A stretch of DNA of 62,608 nucleotides, taken from positions 1 through 62,608 of the forward strand of contig CAKQTE010000134.1 of the NCBI GenBank assembly GCA_934276485.1, given 5' to 3'. The notes below the pieces were generated by a model that saw nothing but the letters and a program-made list of their open reading frames with translations, ran no database searches and was not told the origin of the DNA. The position numbers and the translations under genes are program-made. This stretch comes from an uncultured Spirochaetales bacterium. Lineage in GTDB: Bacteria; Spirochaetota; Spirochaetia; Sphaerochaetales; Sphaerochaetaceae. This document shows, one piece after another, positions 24,082 to 32,796 of the stretch (position 1 is its first letter; every line of letters starts with the position of its first letter).

Positions 24082-25443
24082 TTACATCTTATTGGTCTTG
24101 CGCTTCTTAGGGCGATACTCTTTATAGATTCTATGGCTAGCTAGCTCTTCTTCAAGCTTATCAACAATATCGATATCAACACCGACCAAGATGATCAATG
24201 ATGTTCCACCAAAAAGCATAGCAATGCTTGAAGGTAGGTTGAAGATTAGCTGGACTAGAGTAGGAATCAAAGCGATAAATGCCAAGAAGATTGCACCACT
24301 GAATGCGATTCTGTTGGTGACCTTAGCAAGATAAGCCTCGAGCTGTGTTCTTGGCTTTCCTGTCTCCTTGTTGATTACAACATTACCCTTCTTATCCTTC
24401 ATAAGTCCGTTGCCAACGCCAGGAATCATACCACCCTGAGCTCTAATGTTTTCAGCAACTTCAGTTGGGTTGAAAACTAGAGTTGTATAGAACATAGCAA
24501 AACCTAGAATCAGCAGTGTGTAGATGATTATATAGGGGGCACCCTGCGGATTTAAGAAATTTGCTACAGCCTGCAACCACTTTATATCTGTACTATATCC
24601 AAGCTGTAGAGGGAATGTAAGAAGTGCAGAAGCGAAGATTACTGGGATAACACCTGATGGGTTTATCTTTAGAGGAATACTTGACTCCTGGCCCTTGTAC
24701 ATCTTATTACCCTGTGTACGACCGGAATATACAACTTTAATCTTTCTCTTTGCTTTCTCTTCGTAGATAACGAGAGCAACAACAAAGAAGAACATAATAA
24801 GAACCACAATAAGGGAAACAGGATTGATAGTATGATTCTTCATTCCCTGTATCATGGAATAAATTGCGCTTGGAATACGTGCAGCAATACCAGCAAAGAT
24901 CATCAATGAAATACCGTTTCCGATACCCTTTTGAGTAATTCTATCGCCCAACCAAACCAATAGCATTGATCCTGCTGTTACGCTGATCATTGCAACTGGG
25001 AAGAATGCTCCAACTGGAATTGCTAGCGCTCCTGGAATGCCACGAGCATACGCAGAAGCGGCTGCACCCTGAAGAACGCAGACCAAAACTGTGCCATAAC
25101 GGGTATACTGCTGAATCTTCTTAGCGCCCTGAGGATCAGATGCAAGCTTCTTCATTGATGGAATAACCACCATCAGCAGCTGAACAATAATCTGCGTGCT
25201 GATGTATGGCATTACTCCCAACATGAAAATAGAGAAGTTTGCAAATGCACCACCGGAGAAGAAATTCAAGTATTCAGTAAAGCTATTGGAACTTGTGCTG
25301 AAGAAATTAAGTACTGCAGCAGGATTGATTCCTGGAATAGGAAGCATAGCTCCAATACGAGAAATAATTAGAATTCCAATCGTATAGAAGATTTTCTTCC
25401 TAATTCCCTTTATTCTGAATGATTCTACCAGAGTGTTTGCCAT
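24082..25443 (-). CDS. secY: Preprotein translocase subunit SecY
   Basis: The protein-conducting channel, 453 aa, with ten predicted membrane helices. Typical segments: RIGAMLPIPGINPAA in helix 1, LGVMPYISTQIIVQLL and the basic cytoplasmic loops that dock the ribosome or SecA (GKPRTQLEAYLAKVTNR). It follows rplO by 17 nt as in most spc operons. Its partner SecE is at 48686-48865. Confidence 0.98.
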   Translation of the reverse strand: MANTLVESFRIKGIRKKIFYTIGILIISRIGAMLPIPGINPAAVLNFFSTSSNSFTEYLNFFSGGAFANFSIFMLGVMPYISTQIIVQLLMVVIPSMKKLASDPQGAKKIQQYTRYGTVLVCVLQGAAASAYARGIPGALAIPVGAFFPVAMISVTAGSMLLVWLGDRITQKGIGNGISLMIFAGIAARIPSAIYSMIQGMKNHTINPVSLIVVLIMFFFVVALVIYEEKAKRKIKVVYSGRTQGNKMYKGQESSIPLKINPSGVIPVIFASALLTFPLQLGYSTDIKWLQAVANFLNPQGAPYIIIYTLLILGFAMFYTTLVFNPTEVAENIRAQGGMIPGVGNGLMKDKKGNVVINKETGKPRTQLEAYLAKVTNRIAFSGAIFLAFIALIPTLVQLIFNLPSSIAMLFGGTSLIILVGVDIDIVDKLEEELASHRIYKEYRPKKRKTNKM

Positions 25444-25460
25444 TTCACTTACCTTTTTAC

Positions 25461-25892
25461 TTATCTAACTTCACCACCTGCAGCAGTGATCTTCTCTGCA
25501 GCTGTCTTTGAGCACTTAACGCCCTCAACAACTACCTTCTTTGTTAGTTCACCATCTGCAAGAATCTTTGCTGTAGTTTCCTTTCCCTTGATTACTCCTC
25601 TTTCTTTAAGAGTTTCGTTGGAAACTACCTCACCATTCTCGTATACTGCGTCGATTGTTGCAAGTGATACAGGCTGGTTTTCTTCCTTAAAAGGATAATT
25701 TGAGAAGCCACGTCTAGCTACACGTCTGTATAGTGGCATCTGTCCGCCTTCGAATCCTGGTCTAACACCACCACCGGAACGGCTGTTCTGGCCATCGTGA
25801 CCACGACCGCAAGCTCTACCCTTTGAAGAAGCACCACGACCTACGATTGTCTTATTCTTTGTTGCGCCATATGGCTTAACAATCTGTGCCAT
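25461..25892 (-). CDS. rplO: 50S ribosomal protein L15
   Basis: uL15, 143 aa, a late-assembly protein of the large subunit. The Gly/Arg-rich N-terminal extension (GRGASSKGRACGRGHDGQNSR, in shortened view) threads through 23S rRNA, and the C-terminal globular part ends KITAAGGEVR. It overlaps nothing and starts 2 nt after the rpmD stop, so it is translationally coupled. Confidence 0.97.
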   Translation of the reverse strand: MAQIVKPYGATKNKTIVGRGASSKGRACGRGHDGQNSRSGGGVRPGFEGGQMPLYRRVARRGFSNYPFKEENQPVSLATIDAVYENGEVVSNETLKERGVIKGKETTAKILADGELTKKVVVEGVKCSKTAAEKITAAGGEVR

Positions 25893-25894
25893 AA

Positions 25895-26074
25895 TTAAAC
25901 CTCCTCAACCTTGACAAGGTGTTCAACAGTGCGAACCATGCCACGTGTGACTGGATTATCTTCACGAATCACGGAGCTGTTGATCTTTCCAAGTCCAAGA
26001 ACCTTAACAGTTCTTCTCTGAACTGGAAGTGATCCAGCAACGCTTCTGATAAGAGTTATCTTTACTTGTGCCAT
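25895..26074 (-). CDS. rpmD: 50S ribosomal protein L30
   Basis: uL30, 59 aa: MAQVKITLIRSVAGSLPVQR and the short LGLGKINSSVIREDNP segment. The start at 26074 is set by GGAG 6 nt upstream; a longer in-frame extension overlaps rpsE and lacks a site. L30 is missing in some bacteria, so its presence is informative. Confidence 0.96.
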   Translation of the reverse strand: MAQVKITLIRSVAGSLPVQRRTVKVLGLGKINSSVIREDNPVTRGMVRTVEHLVKVEEV

Positions 26075-26076
26075 TT

Positions 26077-26583
26077 TTAGCTCCACATTTCCTTCAGAGT
26101 CTTGCCTCTGGAATTAGCGACAGCCTTAGCATCATACAAATGCTCGAAAGCATCGAATGTAGCCTTAACTGTGTTGATGCCGTTTCTTGAACCAAGTGAC
26201 TTTGAAAGAACGTCCTTGATACCTGCAGCATCACATACCAAACGAACTGCACCACCAGCGATAACACCAGTACCAGGAACAGCTGGCTTTAAGAGAACTG
26301 ATGCACTCTTGAAGTTTCCAACCATCTCGTGTGGGATTGTGTTTCCCTTGAGAGGAACAGTAATCAAGCTTGACTTTGCCTTATCTGTTGCCTTTCTGAT
26401 TGCATCTGTTACGTCGTTAGCTTTACCGAAGCCATAGCCAACTCTACCATCACCGTATCCTACAACTACAAGAGCAGCAAAAGAAAATCTCTTACCACCC
26501 TTTACAGTCTTGGAAACACGATTAAGCTTGACAAGCTTCTCTACGTAGCCTTCTTTGAATTCTTTATCTCTTGACTTTTCCAT
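26077..26583 (-). CDS. rpsE: 30S ribosomal protein S5
   Basis: uS5, 168 aa, at the mRNA entry channel, affecting fidelity. Segments: LVKLNRVSKTVKGGKRFSF (double-stranded-RNA-binding fold), VGYGFGKANDVTDAIRKA and GVIAGGAVRLVCDAAGIKDV. The usual spectinomycin-site loop (NRVSKTVKGG) looks normal. It follows rplR by 9 nt. Confidence 0.97.
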   Translation of the reverse strand: MEKSRDKEFKEGYVEKLVKLNRVSKTVKGGKRFSFAALVVVGYGDGRVGYGFGKANDVTDAIRKATDKAKSSLITVPLKGNTIPHEMVGNFKSASVLLKPAVPGTGVIAGGAVRLVCDAAGIKDVLSKSLGSRNGINTVKATFDAFEHLYDAKAVANSRGKTLKEMWS

Positions 26584-26592
26584 TACCTGCTC

Positions 26593-26952
26593 CTAGAACT
26601 TTACGCCGGCTTTTCTAGCGCCATCTGCGATGCTCTTTACAATACCGTGATAGAGGTAGCCGTTTCTATCGAATACTACTTCCTGGATATTCTTCTCTAA
26701 GAGCCTCTTTCCTACAGCTTCACCGAGCTTTTCAGCATCAGCAACTGTATTTCTGAGATCCTTGAATTCAGCTTCAACAGTAGATGCAGAAACCAGTGTA
26801 TTGCCAACAGTGTCATCAATAGCCTGTACATACATGTGCAAGTTTGATCTGAACACTGTCAATCTTGGTCTGGTAGCGGTTCCAGAGATACTCTTTCTGA
26901 TGTGAGCCTTTCTCTTGGCCTGCTTTCTTCTTTTATCAATCATTCTGTTCAT
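26593..26952 (-). CDS. rplR: 50S ribosomal protein L18
   Basis: uL18, 119 aa, which binds 5S rRNA with L5. A basic N-terminus (DKRRKQAKRKAHIRKSISG) is followed by RPRLTVFRSNLHMYVQAIDD and ends YHGIVKSIADGARKAGVKF. The ATG at 26952 gives an N-terminus like treponemal L18 but its Shine-Dalgarno site is close; an ATG three codons later is the alternative. Confidence 0.95.
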   Translation of the reverse strand: MNRMIDKRRKQAKRKAHIRKSISGTATRPRLTVFRSNLHMYVQAIDDTVGNTLVSASTVEAEFKDLRNTVADAEKLGEAVGKRLLEKNIQEVVFDRNGYLYHGIVKSIADGARKAGVKF

Positions 26953-26965
26953 AACCTAAACCGCC

Positions 26966-27514
26966 TTATTTCTTAGCACCGGACTTTCCAACCTTGCGGC
27001 GGATGTTCTCGGTATCGTACTTGATGCCCTTACCCTTATATGGCTCTGGCTGTCTGAGTGAGCGGATTTCAGCGCTAACCTGACCAACCTTAGCCTTATC
27101 GATACCGGAGATAGTAATCTTTCCAGTACCTTCAGAAGTAATAGCAATACCCTCTGGAATCATGTACTCAATAATTGTGGAGTAGCCAAGAGCAAGAGTA
27201 AGGATCTTTCCATCCTTGCTGAGCTCTGCTCTGAATCCAACACCATTGATCAAAAGAGTCTTTGAATAACCCTTTGATACACCTTCAACCATGTTATGGA
27301 TGAGCTGGCGATATAGGCCGTGGTAGCTTCTTGAAGCCTTGTCGTCACCCTTTCTTGTAACAACAACTTCATTTGGCTGAATGTCGATTGAAACCTCTGG
27401 TCTAACTGCCTGTGTAAGAGTTCCCTTTGGACCTGTTACAGTAATTACACCATTCTCAAGCTTAACTGTTACACCTGCTGGAACAGCAACTGGCAACTTT
27501 CCGATTCTAGACAT
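26966..27514 (-). CDS. rplF: 50S ribosomal protein L6
   Basis: uL6, 182 aa, two repeated domains near the factor-binding site. It begins MSRIGKLPVAVPAGV and has the conserved QPEPYKGKGIKYDTENIRRK near the end. The start at 27514 follows AGAGG by 5 nt; the upstream extension overlaps rpsH and is not used. Confidence 0.97.
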   Translation of the reverse strand: MSRIGKLPVAVPAGVTVKLENGVITVTGPKGTLTQAVRPEVSIDIQPNEVVVTRKGDDKASRSYHGLYRQLIHNMVEGVSKGYSKTLLINGVGFRAELSKDGKILTLALGYSTIIEYMIPEGIAITSEGTGKITISGIDKAKVGQVSAEIRSLRQPEPYKGKGIKYDTENIRRKVGKSGAKK

Positions 27515-27528
27515 ACTATCCTCTCTCC

Positions 27529-27927
27529 TTACCAGATTGTGCAAATAAGCTCGCCACCAACACGTGCTTCCTTAGCCTTCTTGCCAGTTACAACACCTGT
27601 TGAGGTTGAAACGACTACCACACCGATTCCGTTATATACGGAAGGCATATCCTTGTAACCGCAGTAAACACGGCGACCAGGAGTGGAGATACGATCAATG
27701 CCATGAATAACTGGCTTCTGATCATCTTCATACTTAAGGAAGATTCTAATGAATGTTAGATCGTCCTTAGTTACCTTCTTAAAATTCTTGATGAAACCTT
27801 CGTTCTTAAGGATTTTGATAATCTGGAGCTTAAGATTTGAAGCTGTTACATCAACCTTCTCATGCTTTGCCTGACTAGCATTTCTGATTTTAGTCAGCAT
27901 ATCTGCAATTGGATCACTAACTGCCAT
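27529..27927 (-). CDS. rpsH: 30S ribosomal protein S8
   Basis: uS8, 132 aa, an early binder of the 16S central domain and the spc-operon autoregulator in E. coli. It begins MAVSDPIADMLTKIRNA and ends VSTSTGVVTGKKAKEARVGGE plus LICTIW. The start at 27927 has GGAGATAGG upstream; 27 codons of in-frame extension overlap rpsN and are excluded. Confidence 0.97.
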   Translation of the reverse strand: MAVSDPIADMLTKIRNASQAKHEKVDVTASNLKLQIIKILKNEGFIKNFKKVTKDDLTFIRIFLKYEDDQKPVIHGIDRISTPGRRVYCGYKDMPSVYNGIGVVVVSTSTGVVTGKKAKEARVGGELICTIW

Positions 27928-27938
27928 TTTCCTATCTC

Positions 27939-28124
27939 CTACCAGCTTGACTTTGTTACACCAGGAATCTGGCCTTCTGAAGCCAGCTTTCTGAAGCATA
28001 GTCTGCACATATCAAAATCGCGCATATATCCACGAGGTCTGCCACAAATTCTGCAACGATTATATCTTCTTGTTGAGAACTTTGGATCTTTCTTACTTTT
28101 TACGATTAAAGACTTCTTTGCCAT
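27939..28124 (-). CDS. rpsN: 30S ribosomal protein S14, type Z
   Basis: uS14 of the short zinc-binding type, 61 aa. The zinc ribbon is CRIC and CRLC separated by GRPRGYMRDFDM. The C-terminus is the usual REL-like KLASEGQIPGVTKSSW. It lies in the head of the small subunit. The position between rplE and rpsH is canonical. Confidence 0.97.
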   Translation of the reverse strand: MAKKSLIVKSKKDPKFSTRRYNRCRICGRPRGYMRDFDMCRLCFRKLASEGQIPGVTKSSW

Positions 28125-28140
28125 TTTCTTTCAGTGCTCC

Positions 28141-28698
28141 TTACTTTGCGAACGGCATTCCGAGAGCCTTAAGCAAAGCATAGCCCTGCTCATCTGTTGT
28201 AGCTGAAGTAACGATTGCTACGTTCAAGCCACTTACTCTCTCGATCTTGTCATAGTCGATTTCCGGGAAGATGATCTGCTCGGTAATACCTAGAGAATAG
28301 TTTCCATTGCCATCGAAAGCATTTGGATTTACACCCTTGAAGTCCTTAACACGAGGAAGTGCGATAGAGATAAGTCTCTCAAGGAAATACCACATGTTAT
28401 CTCCTCTTAGAGTTACCATTGCACCGATCTCCTGGCCCTCTCTAACCTTGAAGTTAGCGATGGACTTTCTTGCCTTTGTCTTTACAACATGCTGTCCAGT
28501 GATCTGCTCAAGCTCCTTAACAGCTGCATCAAGAAGCTTCTTGTTTGTTGTAGCCTCACCTACACCAACAGAGACAGTGATCTTCTCAATCTGAGGAATC
28601 TGCATTGGTGAGGAGAAATTAAACTCCTTCTGAAGTGCAGGTCTAACGATCTCAAGATACTTCTGCTTGAAATTTGGTACGAACTTCTCGTCTGCCAT
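28141..28698 (-). CDS. rplE: 50S ribosomal protein L5
   Basis: uL5, 185 aa, part of the 5S rRNA complex and the bridge to S13. Conserved: PQIEKITVSVGVGEA, ITGQHVVKTKARKSIANFKVRE and LPRVKDFKGVNPNAFDGNGNY. The start at 28698 (MADEKFVPNF) overlaps closely with the rplX stop (TAAAATG), which indicates coupling; the longer ORF inside rplX is not used. Confidence 0.97.
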   Translation of the reverse strand: MADEKFVPNFKQKYLEIVRPALQKEFNFSSPMQIPQIEKITVSVGVGEATTNKKLLDAAVKELEQITGQHVVKTKARKSIANFKVREGQEIGAMVTLRGDNMWYFLERLISIALPRVKDFKGVNPNAFDGNGNYSLGITEQIIFPEIDYDKIERVSGLNVAIVTSATTDEQGYALLKALGMPFAK

Positions 28699-28699
28699 T

Positions 28700-29002
28700 T
28701 TAGAGCACCTCTCCTGTCTTCTTTGCGTAGCGGACCTTCTTTCCATCTACCATCTTGTATCCAATCTTTGAAATCTGGTTTCCCTTTGTCAAATAAGCAA
28801 CATTGGAAACGTGGATTGGAGCTTCAATCTCCTCGATGCCACCCTTATCCTGAGGGTTTCTCTTCTTGATGGTCTTCTTGACCATGTTAGCACCTTGGAC
28901 GTAAACCCTTTCATTCTTTGGGTCAACTTGCACAATCCTTCCTGTAAAGCCCTTGTCCTTACCAGCAATGATCATGACCTTGTCGTCTTTCTTTAGCTTC
29001 AT
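28700..29002 (-). CDS. rplX: 50S ribosomal protein L24
   Basis: uL24, 100 aa, an assembly initiator with a KOW motif (DDKVMIIAGKDKGFTGRIVQVD) near the exit tunnel. NMVKKTIKKRNPQDKGG is the conserved central strand. It lies 10 nt after rplN. Confidence 0.97.
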   Translation of the reverse strand: MKLKKDDKVMIIAGKDKGFTGRIVQVDPKNERVYVQGANMVKKTIKKRNPQDKGGIEEIEAPIHVSNVAYLTKGNQISKIGYKMVDGKKVRYAKKTGEVL

Positions 29003-29012
29003 TTTCTTCCCC

Positions 29013-29378
29013 TTACAACACTTCCGGTGCGAGAGAAACGATCTTCATGTACTTGTCTCTGAGTTCTCTAGCGACTGGTCCAAAGATACGCTTTCCGCGT
29101 GGGTTATTGTTGGCATCAATGATAACGCAAGCGTTGTCATCGAACCTGATGTAGGTACCGTCAGGTCTGCGGTATTCCTTTCTTGTTCGAACAATTACAG
29201 CCTTCAAAACATCGCCTTTCTTGATAGCTCCGTTTGGAAGAGCGTCCTTAACTGCAACAACGATAATGTCGCCTACTCCAGCAACATATCTGTGGCTGCC
29301 GCCGAGAACCTTGATGCACTGCACGCGCTTTGCACCACTGTTGTCCGCTACGTTCAAATAAGTCTGCATCTGTACCAT
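29013..29378 (-). CDS. rplN: 50S ribosomal protein L14
   Basis: uL14, 121 aa, at the subunit interface. Typical: MVQMQTYLNVADNSGAKRVQ, the RRPDGTYIRFDDNACVIID core and RIFGPVARELRDKYMKIVSL near the end. Length and spacing are normal. Confidence 0.98.
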   Translation of the reverse strand: MVQMQTYLNVADNSGAKRVQCIKVLGGSHRYVAGVGDIIVVAVKDALPNGAIKKGDVLKAVIVRTRKEYRRPDGTYIRFDDNACVIIDANNNPRGKRIFGPVARELRDKYMKIVSLAPEVL

Positions 29379-29389
29379 GACTTTTCTCC

Positions 29390-29641
29390 TTAGCGTGCTC
29401 TCTCGACGACTTCTTCAAGTCTCCAGCACTTATCCTTGCTTAGGTGACGGCACTCTGCGATACGAACTGTATCTCCATAGTGAGCGTCGTTATTCTCGTC
29501 GTGAGCCTTGTATTTCTTTGTTGAGATCACGTACTTCTTATAGATTGGGTGAAGAGTTCTATCTGTAACCTGAACTACGATGGTCTTGTCCATCTTGTCG
29601 GAAACTACCAAACCAGTCATCCTTTTATTTCTTGATTCCAT
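29390..29641 (-). CDS. rpsQ: 30S ribosomal protein S17
   Basis: uS17, 83 aa, an OB-fold protein of the 30S body. MTGLVVSDKMDKTIVVQVTD and YGDTVRIAECRHLSKDKCW are the family signatures. The start at MESRNKR is close to the rpmC stop, 14 nt away. Confidence 0.97.
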   Translation of the reverse strand: MESRNKRMTGLVVSDKMDKTIVVQVTDRTLHPIYKKYVISTKKYKAHDENNDAHYGDTVRIAECRHLSKDKCWRLEEVVERAR

Positions 29642-29655
29642 TTTCCGTGCCTCTC

Positions 29656-29859
29656 TTACTTAGATGTCTTCTCAATTCCAATGTCAATTGCATGGATTCT
29701 TGTATTGAGACGAGCAATGTTCTTCTTGGTATTTCTAATAGCCATTGGGTTATCCAGGTGGCCAAGAACTTTCTTCATTCTTAGATCTACCAACTCTCTT
29801 CTAAGCTCATCGCGCTTTGCAACGAGCTCTTTATAACTGAGTTCCTTATATGACTTCAT
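29656..29859 (-). CDS. rpmC: 50S ribosomal protein L29
   Basis: uL29, 67 aa, a two-helix protein next to the exit tunnel and a docking point for SRP and trigger factor. LSYKELVAKRDELRRELVDLR and KKNIARLNTRIHA are typical. It starts 3 nt after the rplP stop. Confidence 0.96.
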   Translation of the reverse strand: MKSYKELSYKELVAKRDELRRELVDLRMKKVLGHLDNPMAIRNTKKNIARLNTRIHAIDIGIEKTSK

Positions 29860-29862
29860 ACC

Positions 29863-30279
29863 CTACTCCTGTTCAGCGCGGGAAACAAACTTTGTCTTGA
29901 TTGGAAGCTTGGATGCTGCGAGAGTCAATGCTTCTCTTGCGAGAGTCTCATCGATTCCTCCCATCTCAAACATGATAGCTCCAGTCTTAACAACTGCTAC
30001 CCAGCCTTCTGGTGAACCTTTTCCGTTTCCCTGTCTTGTTTCTGCCGGTTTCTTTGTATATGGCATATCAGGGAAGATACGGATCCAAACCTTACCACCT
30101 CTCTTGACGTGACGAGTCATTGCAACTCTGGCAGCCTCAATCTGGCGGTTTGTAATCCAAAGTGGTTCAAGTGCCATCAAGCCATACTCACCAAAGGAGA
30201 GCTGGTTACCTCTATGTGCTACTGCATCGCGTGTTCCGCGCTGCTTCTTTCTGAATTTGATTCTCTTAGGACTAAGCAT
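29863..30279 (-). CDS. rplP: 50S ribosomal protein L16
   Basis: uL16, 138 aa, close to the peptidyl-transferase centre and A-site tRNA. It begins MLSPKRIKFRKKQRGTRDAV and contains GKVWIRIFPDMPYTKKPAE with the loop carrying the conserved RQGNGKGSPEGW. It follows rpsC by 4 nt. Confidence 0.98.
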   Translation of the reverse strand: MLSPKRIKFRKKQRGTRDAVAHRGNQLSFGEYGLMALEPLWITNRQIEAARVAMTRHVKRGGKVWIRIFPDMPYTKKPAETRQGNGKGSPEGWVAVVKTGAIMFEMGGIDETLAREALTLAASKLPIKTKFVSRAEQE

Positions 30280-30283
30280 ACTA

Positions 30284-30988
30284 CTAACCCCTTGCCTCTA
30301 CATCGGACTTCTTCTTTACAAGAGTTCCAATTGTATCATCTTCAGCCTTTGCATGATCATAGATCTCACCATTAAATACCCATACCTTGATACCAATAGC
30401 ACCAAAAGATGTATTTGCTGTTGCAAAGCCGTAATCGATATCTGATCTGAGTGTGTGTAGTGGAACTCTTCCTTCCTTCATCCACTCTGTTCTAGCAATC
30501 TCAGCACCACCGAGACGACCTGAACACTTGATCTTGATACCCTGAACGCCACCAGCCATAGCTCTTGAGATTGCATTCTTTAGAGCTCTTCTGAAAGCGC
30601 CACGACCTTCAAGCTGCTTTGCGATGTTCTGAGCAATTAGCTGAGCATCACACTCTGGCTTCTTGATCTCCTTGATCTTGATCTGAACATTCTTCTCTGT
30701 AAGCTTCTGCATCTTATCTCTGAGCTTCTCTACGTTAGCTCCCTTTGCGCCAATGATGACACCTGGGCGAGCTGTAGCTACACAAAGAGTAACGCGCTGT
30801 GGCTTACGAATAATCTCTACATCACTGATTTCTGCGCCTGCAACTTCAGGGCAAGCCAGGAATGCCTTTCTCAATACAATGTCCTCGTGAAGAGTGTCAA
30901 TGTACTCTCTTGGATCAACATACCACTTTGACTTCCAAGTCTTGTTGATACCTAGTCTAAGTCCAATTGGATTAACTTTCTGGCCCAT
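30284..30988 (-). CDS. rpsC: 30S ribosomal protein S3
   Basis: uS3, 234 aa, at the mRNA entry site with helicase function. Begins MGQKVNPIGLRLGINKTW; the KH domain shows PGVIIGAKGANVEKLRDK; the C-terminal domain has GRLGGAEIARTEWMKEGRVPL. The start at 30988 overlaps the rplV stop (TAATG), and AGGTGG precedes it. The in-frame extension into rplV is not used. Confidence 0.98.
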   Translation of the reverse strand: MGQKVNPIGLRLGINKTWKSKWYVDPREYIDTLHEDIVLRKAFLACPEVAGAEISDVEIIRKPQRVTLCVATARPGVIIGAKGANVEKLRDKMQKLTEKNVQIKIKEIKKPECDAQLIAQNIAKQLEGRGAFRRALKNAISRAMAGGVQGIKIKCSGRLGGAEIARTEWMKEGRVPLHTLRSDIDYGFATANTSFGAIGIKVWVFNGEIYDHAKAEDDTIGTLVKKKSDVEARG

Positions 30989-31350
30989 TATTTGCCCACC
31001 TTTGCATTCTCGTCTACAACGACGGTAATATGAGACATTCTCTTTAGAAGGATGTCGCGCTTTCCGTGAGAACGTGCCCATACTCTCTTGAGTCTTGGAC
31101 CCTCATTTACTCTGATCTCAGAAACGTAGAGAGATTCCTCATCAAGCTTCTTGTTCTGATCCAAAGCATTTGCGGCTGCGGACTTGAGAACTTTCAGAAT
31201 GAGAGCGGATCCCTTCTGAGGCATTGCTTCGAGAATGGCAACAGCTTCAGTATATCCCTTACCTCTTACTAGGTTTGCAACAGGGCGTACCTTTGAAGGT
31301 GATACCATTAAATATTTAGCAACTGCTTTATAACCTGTCTTAGTTTCCAT
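30988..31350 (-). CDS. rplV: 50S ribosomal protein L22
   Basis: uL22, 120 aa, lining the exit tunnel near the macrolide site. SPSKVRPVANLVRGKGYTEAV and the extended beta-hairpin (RVNEGPRLKRVWARSHGKRD) are present without the deletions linked to erythromycin resistance. Two ATGs are adjacent; the second (31350) has the better 7-nt spacing to AGG. Confidence 0.96.
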   Translation of the reverse strand: METKTGYKAVAKYLMVSPSKVRPVANLVRGKGYTEAVAILEAMPQKGSALILKVLKSAAANALDQNKKLDEESLYVSEIRVNEGPRLKRVWARSHGKRDILLKRMSHITVVVDENAKVGK

Positions 31351-31361
31351 CATACTACCTA

Positions 31362-31634
31362 CTACTTAGCCTTCTTGTCAGATGCGTGACCTCTGAAGTT
31401 CCTTGTAGGAGCGAACTCTCCGAGCTTGTGTCCTACTAGGTTTTCTGTTACGAAAACAGGAACCCATGTCTTGCCGTTATACACAGAAATTGTAAAACCT
31501 ACCATCTCTGGGATGATCGTTGAGCTACGGGAGTAGGTCTTGATCATCTGCTTCTGACCAGCGTTATTTGATGCTTCTACCCTTTTAAGAAGCTTAGCTT
31601 CAATAAAAGGACCTTTCTTAATTGACCTTGCCAT
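31362..31634 (-). CDS. rpsS: 30S ribosomal protein S19
   Basis: uS19, 90 aa, in the head, forming a complex with S13. MARSIKKGPFIEAKLLKRV, SRSSTIIPEMVGFTISVYNG and HKLGEFAPTRNFRGHASDKK are signature segments. It lies 9 nt after rplB. Confidence 0.98.
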   Translation of the reverse strand: MARSIKKGPFIEAKLLKRVEASNNAGQKQMIKTYSRSSTIIPEMVGFTISVYNGKTWVPVFVTENLVGHKLGEFAPTRNFRGHASDKKAK

Positions 31635-31643
31635 TTTCTACTC

Positions 31644-32468
31644 CTACTTGCGTCCCTTAACAATGAACTTGTTAGAAGGCTTCTTCTTAGAACGAGTCTT
31701 TGCACCCTTGGTTGGCTTACCCCATGGTGTTACTGGATGTCTACCAGCAGCTGTCTTACCTTCACCACCACCGTGTGGGTGATCGATTGGGTTCATGACA
31801 ACACCTCTTACCTTAGGTCTCTTTCCAAGGTGTCTAGAAGCACCAGCCTTTCCAAGAGAAACGTTCATGTGGTCTTCGTTACCAAGTGTTCCGATTGTAG
31901 CGTAGCACTCGCCGAATACCATTCTCATCTCACCTGAAGGCAAGCGAAGTGTAACATAGTCACCTTCTTTAGCAACAACTGAAGCACTTAGACCTGCAGC
32001 TCTTACAAGCTGACCACCACGTCCAAGGTTCAATTCAACGTTATGTACAGCCAATCCGAGTGGGATGTTCTTCAATGGAAGAGCATTACCAACTGCTAGA
32101 GGAGCGTTTGGGCCAGAAACAACCTGTGTTCCAACCTGGATGCCCTTTGGAGCTAGGATATAGCGCTTCTCACCATCTGCATAAGCAACTAGTGCGATGT
32201 TTACGCTTCTGTTTGGATCATATTCAATGGTCTTTACAGTTCCAGGAACGCCATACTTGTTACGCTTGAAATCGATAATTCTATAAGCTCTCTTAGCGCC
32301 GCCGCCACGTCTTCTAACGCTGATGCGTCCGAAGGTGTCACGACCAGCCTTCTTAGGAAGAGCAACAGTAAGGGATTTCTCTGGCTTCTGAGCTGTGATT
32401 TCGCTTCTAACCAGAGTTACCTTCTGGCGGAGACCAGGAGTATTTGGTTTATATGTTTTTAGAGCCAT
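31644..32468 (-). CDS. rplB: 50S ribosomal protein L2
   Basis: uL2, 274 aa, essential for subunit joining and peptidyl transfer. KTIEYDPNRSVNIALVAYAD, GNALPLKNIPLG, the conserved His region MNPIDHPHGGGEGKT and the basic end TKGAKTRSKKKPSNKF are all there. Length is normal. Confidence 0.98.
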   Translation of the reverse strand: MALKTYKPNTPGLRQKVTLVRSEITAQKPEKSLTVALPKKAGRDTFGRISVRRRGGGAKRAYRIIDFKRNKYGVPGTVKTIEYDPNRSVNIALVAYADGEKRYILAPKGIQVGTQVVSGPNAPLAVGNALPLKNIPLGLAVHNVELNLGRGGQLVRAAGLSASVVAKEGDYVTLRLPSGEMRMVFGECYATIGTLGNEDHMNVSLGKAGASRHLGKRPKVRGVVMNPIDHPHGGGEGKTAAGRHPVTPWGKPTKGAKTRSKKKPSNKFIVKGRK

Positions 32469-32482
32469 CTTTCCTTTTCTCC

Positions 32483-32785
32483 TTAGATATTCTCAATGGC
32501 CGAGATTGACTGTCCCTTGGCCAATGTTACGACTGCTTTCTTCCAGCTTGCTGTGTAGCCCTTAATGTAGCCACCCTTTCCTCTGGAGAACTTTGGCTTA
32601 CCGCCTACGTTCATGGTGTTACAAGCGATACAATCAACATTGAATAGCTCCTTGCAAGCACTCATGATTTCGAACTTATTAGCGTCCTTGCTAACCTGGA
32701 AGGTATACTTCTTGCACTCACTCTCACGAGCAAAGTTCGACTTCTCACTCAAAATTGGTTTAATGATTACCTGATCTGCTCTCAT
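32483..32785 (-). CDS. rplW: 50S ribosomal protein L23
   Basis: uL23, 100 aa, at the tunnel exit, docking trigger factor and SRP. IIKPILSEKSNFARESECKK, the TFQVSKDANKFEI strand and the C-terminal TASWKKAVVTLAKGQSI are recognisable. It starts 11 nt after the rplD stop. Confidence 0.96.
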   Translation of the reverse strand: MRADQVIIKPILSEKSNFARESECKKYTFQVSKDANKFEIMSACKELFNVDCIACNTMNVGGKPKFSRGKGGYIKGYTASWKKAVVTLAKGQSISAIENI

Positions 32786-32796
32786 CTCTCTGCTCC

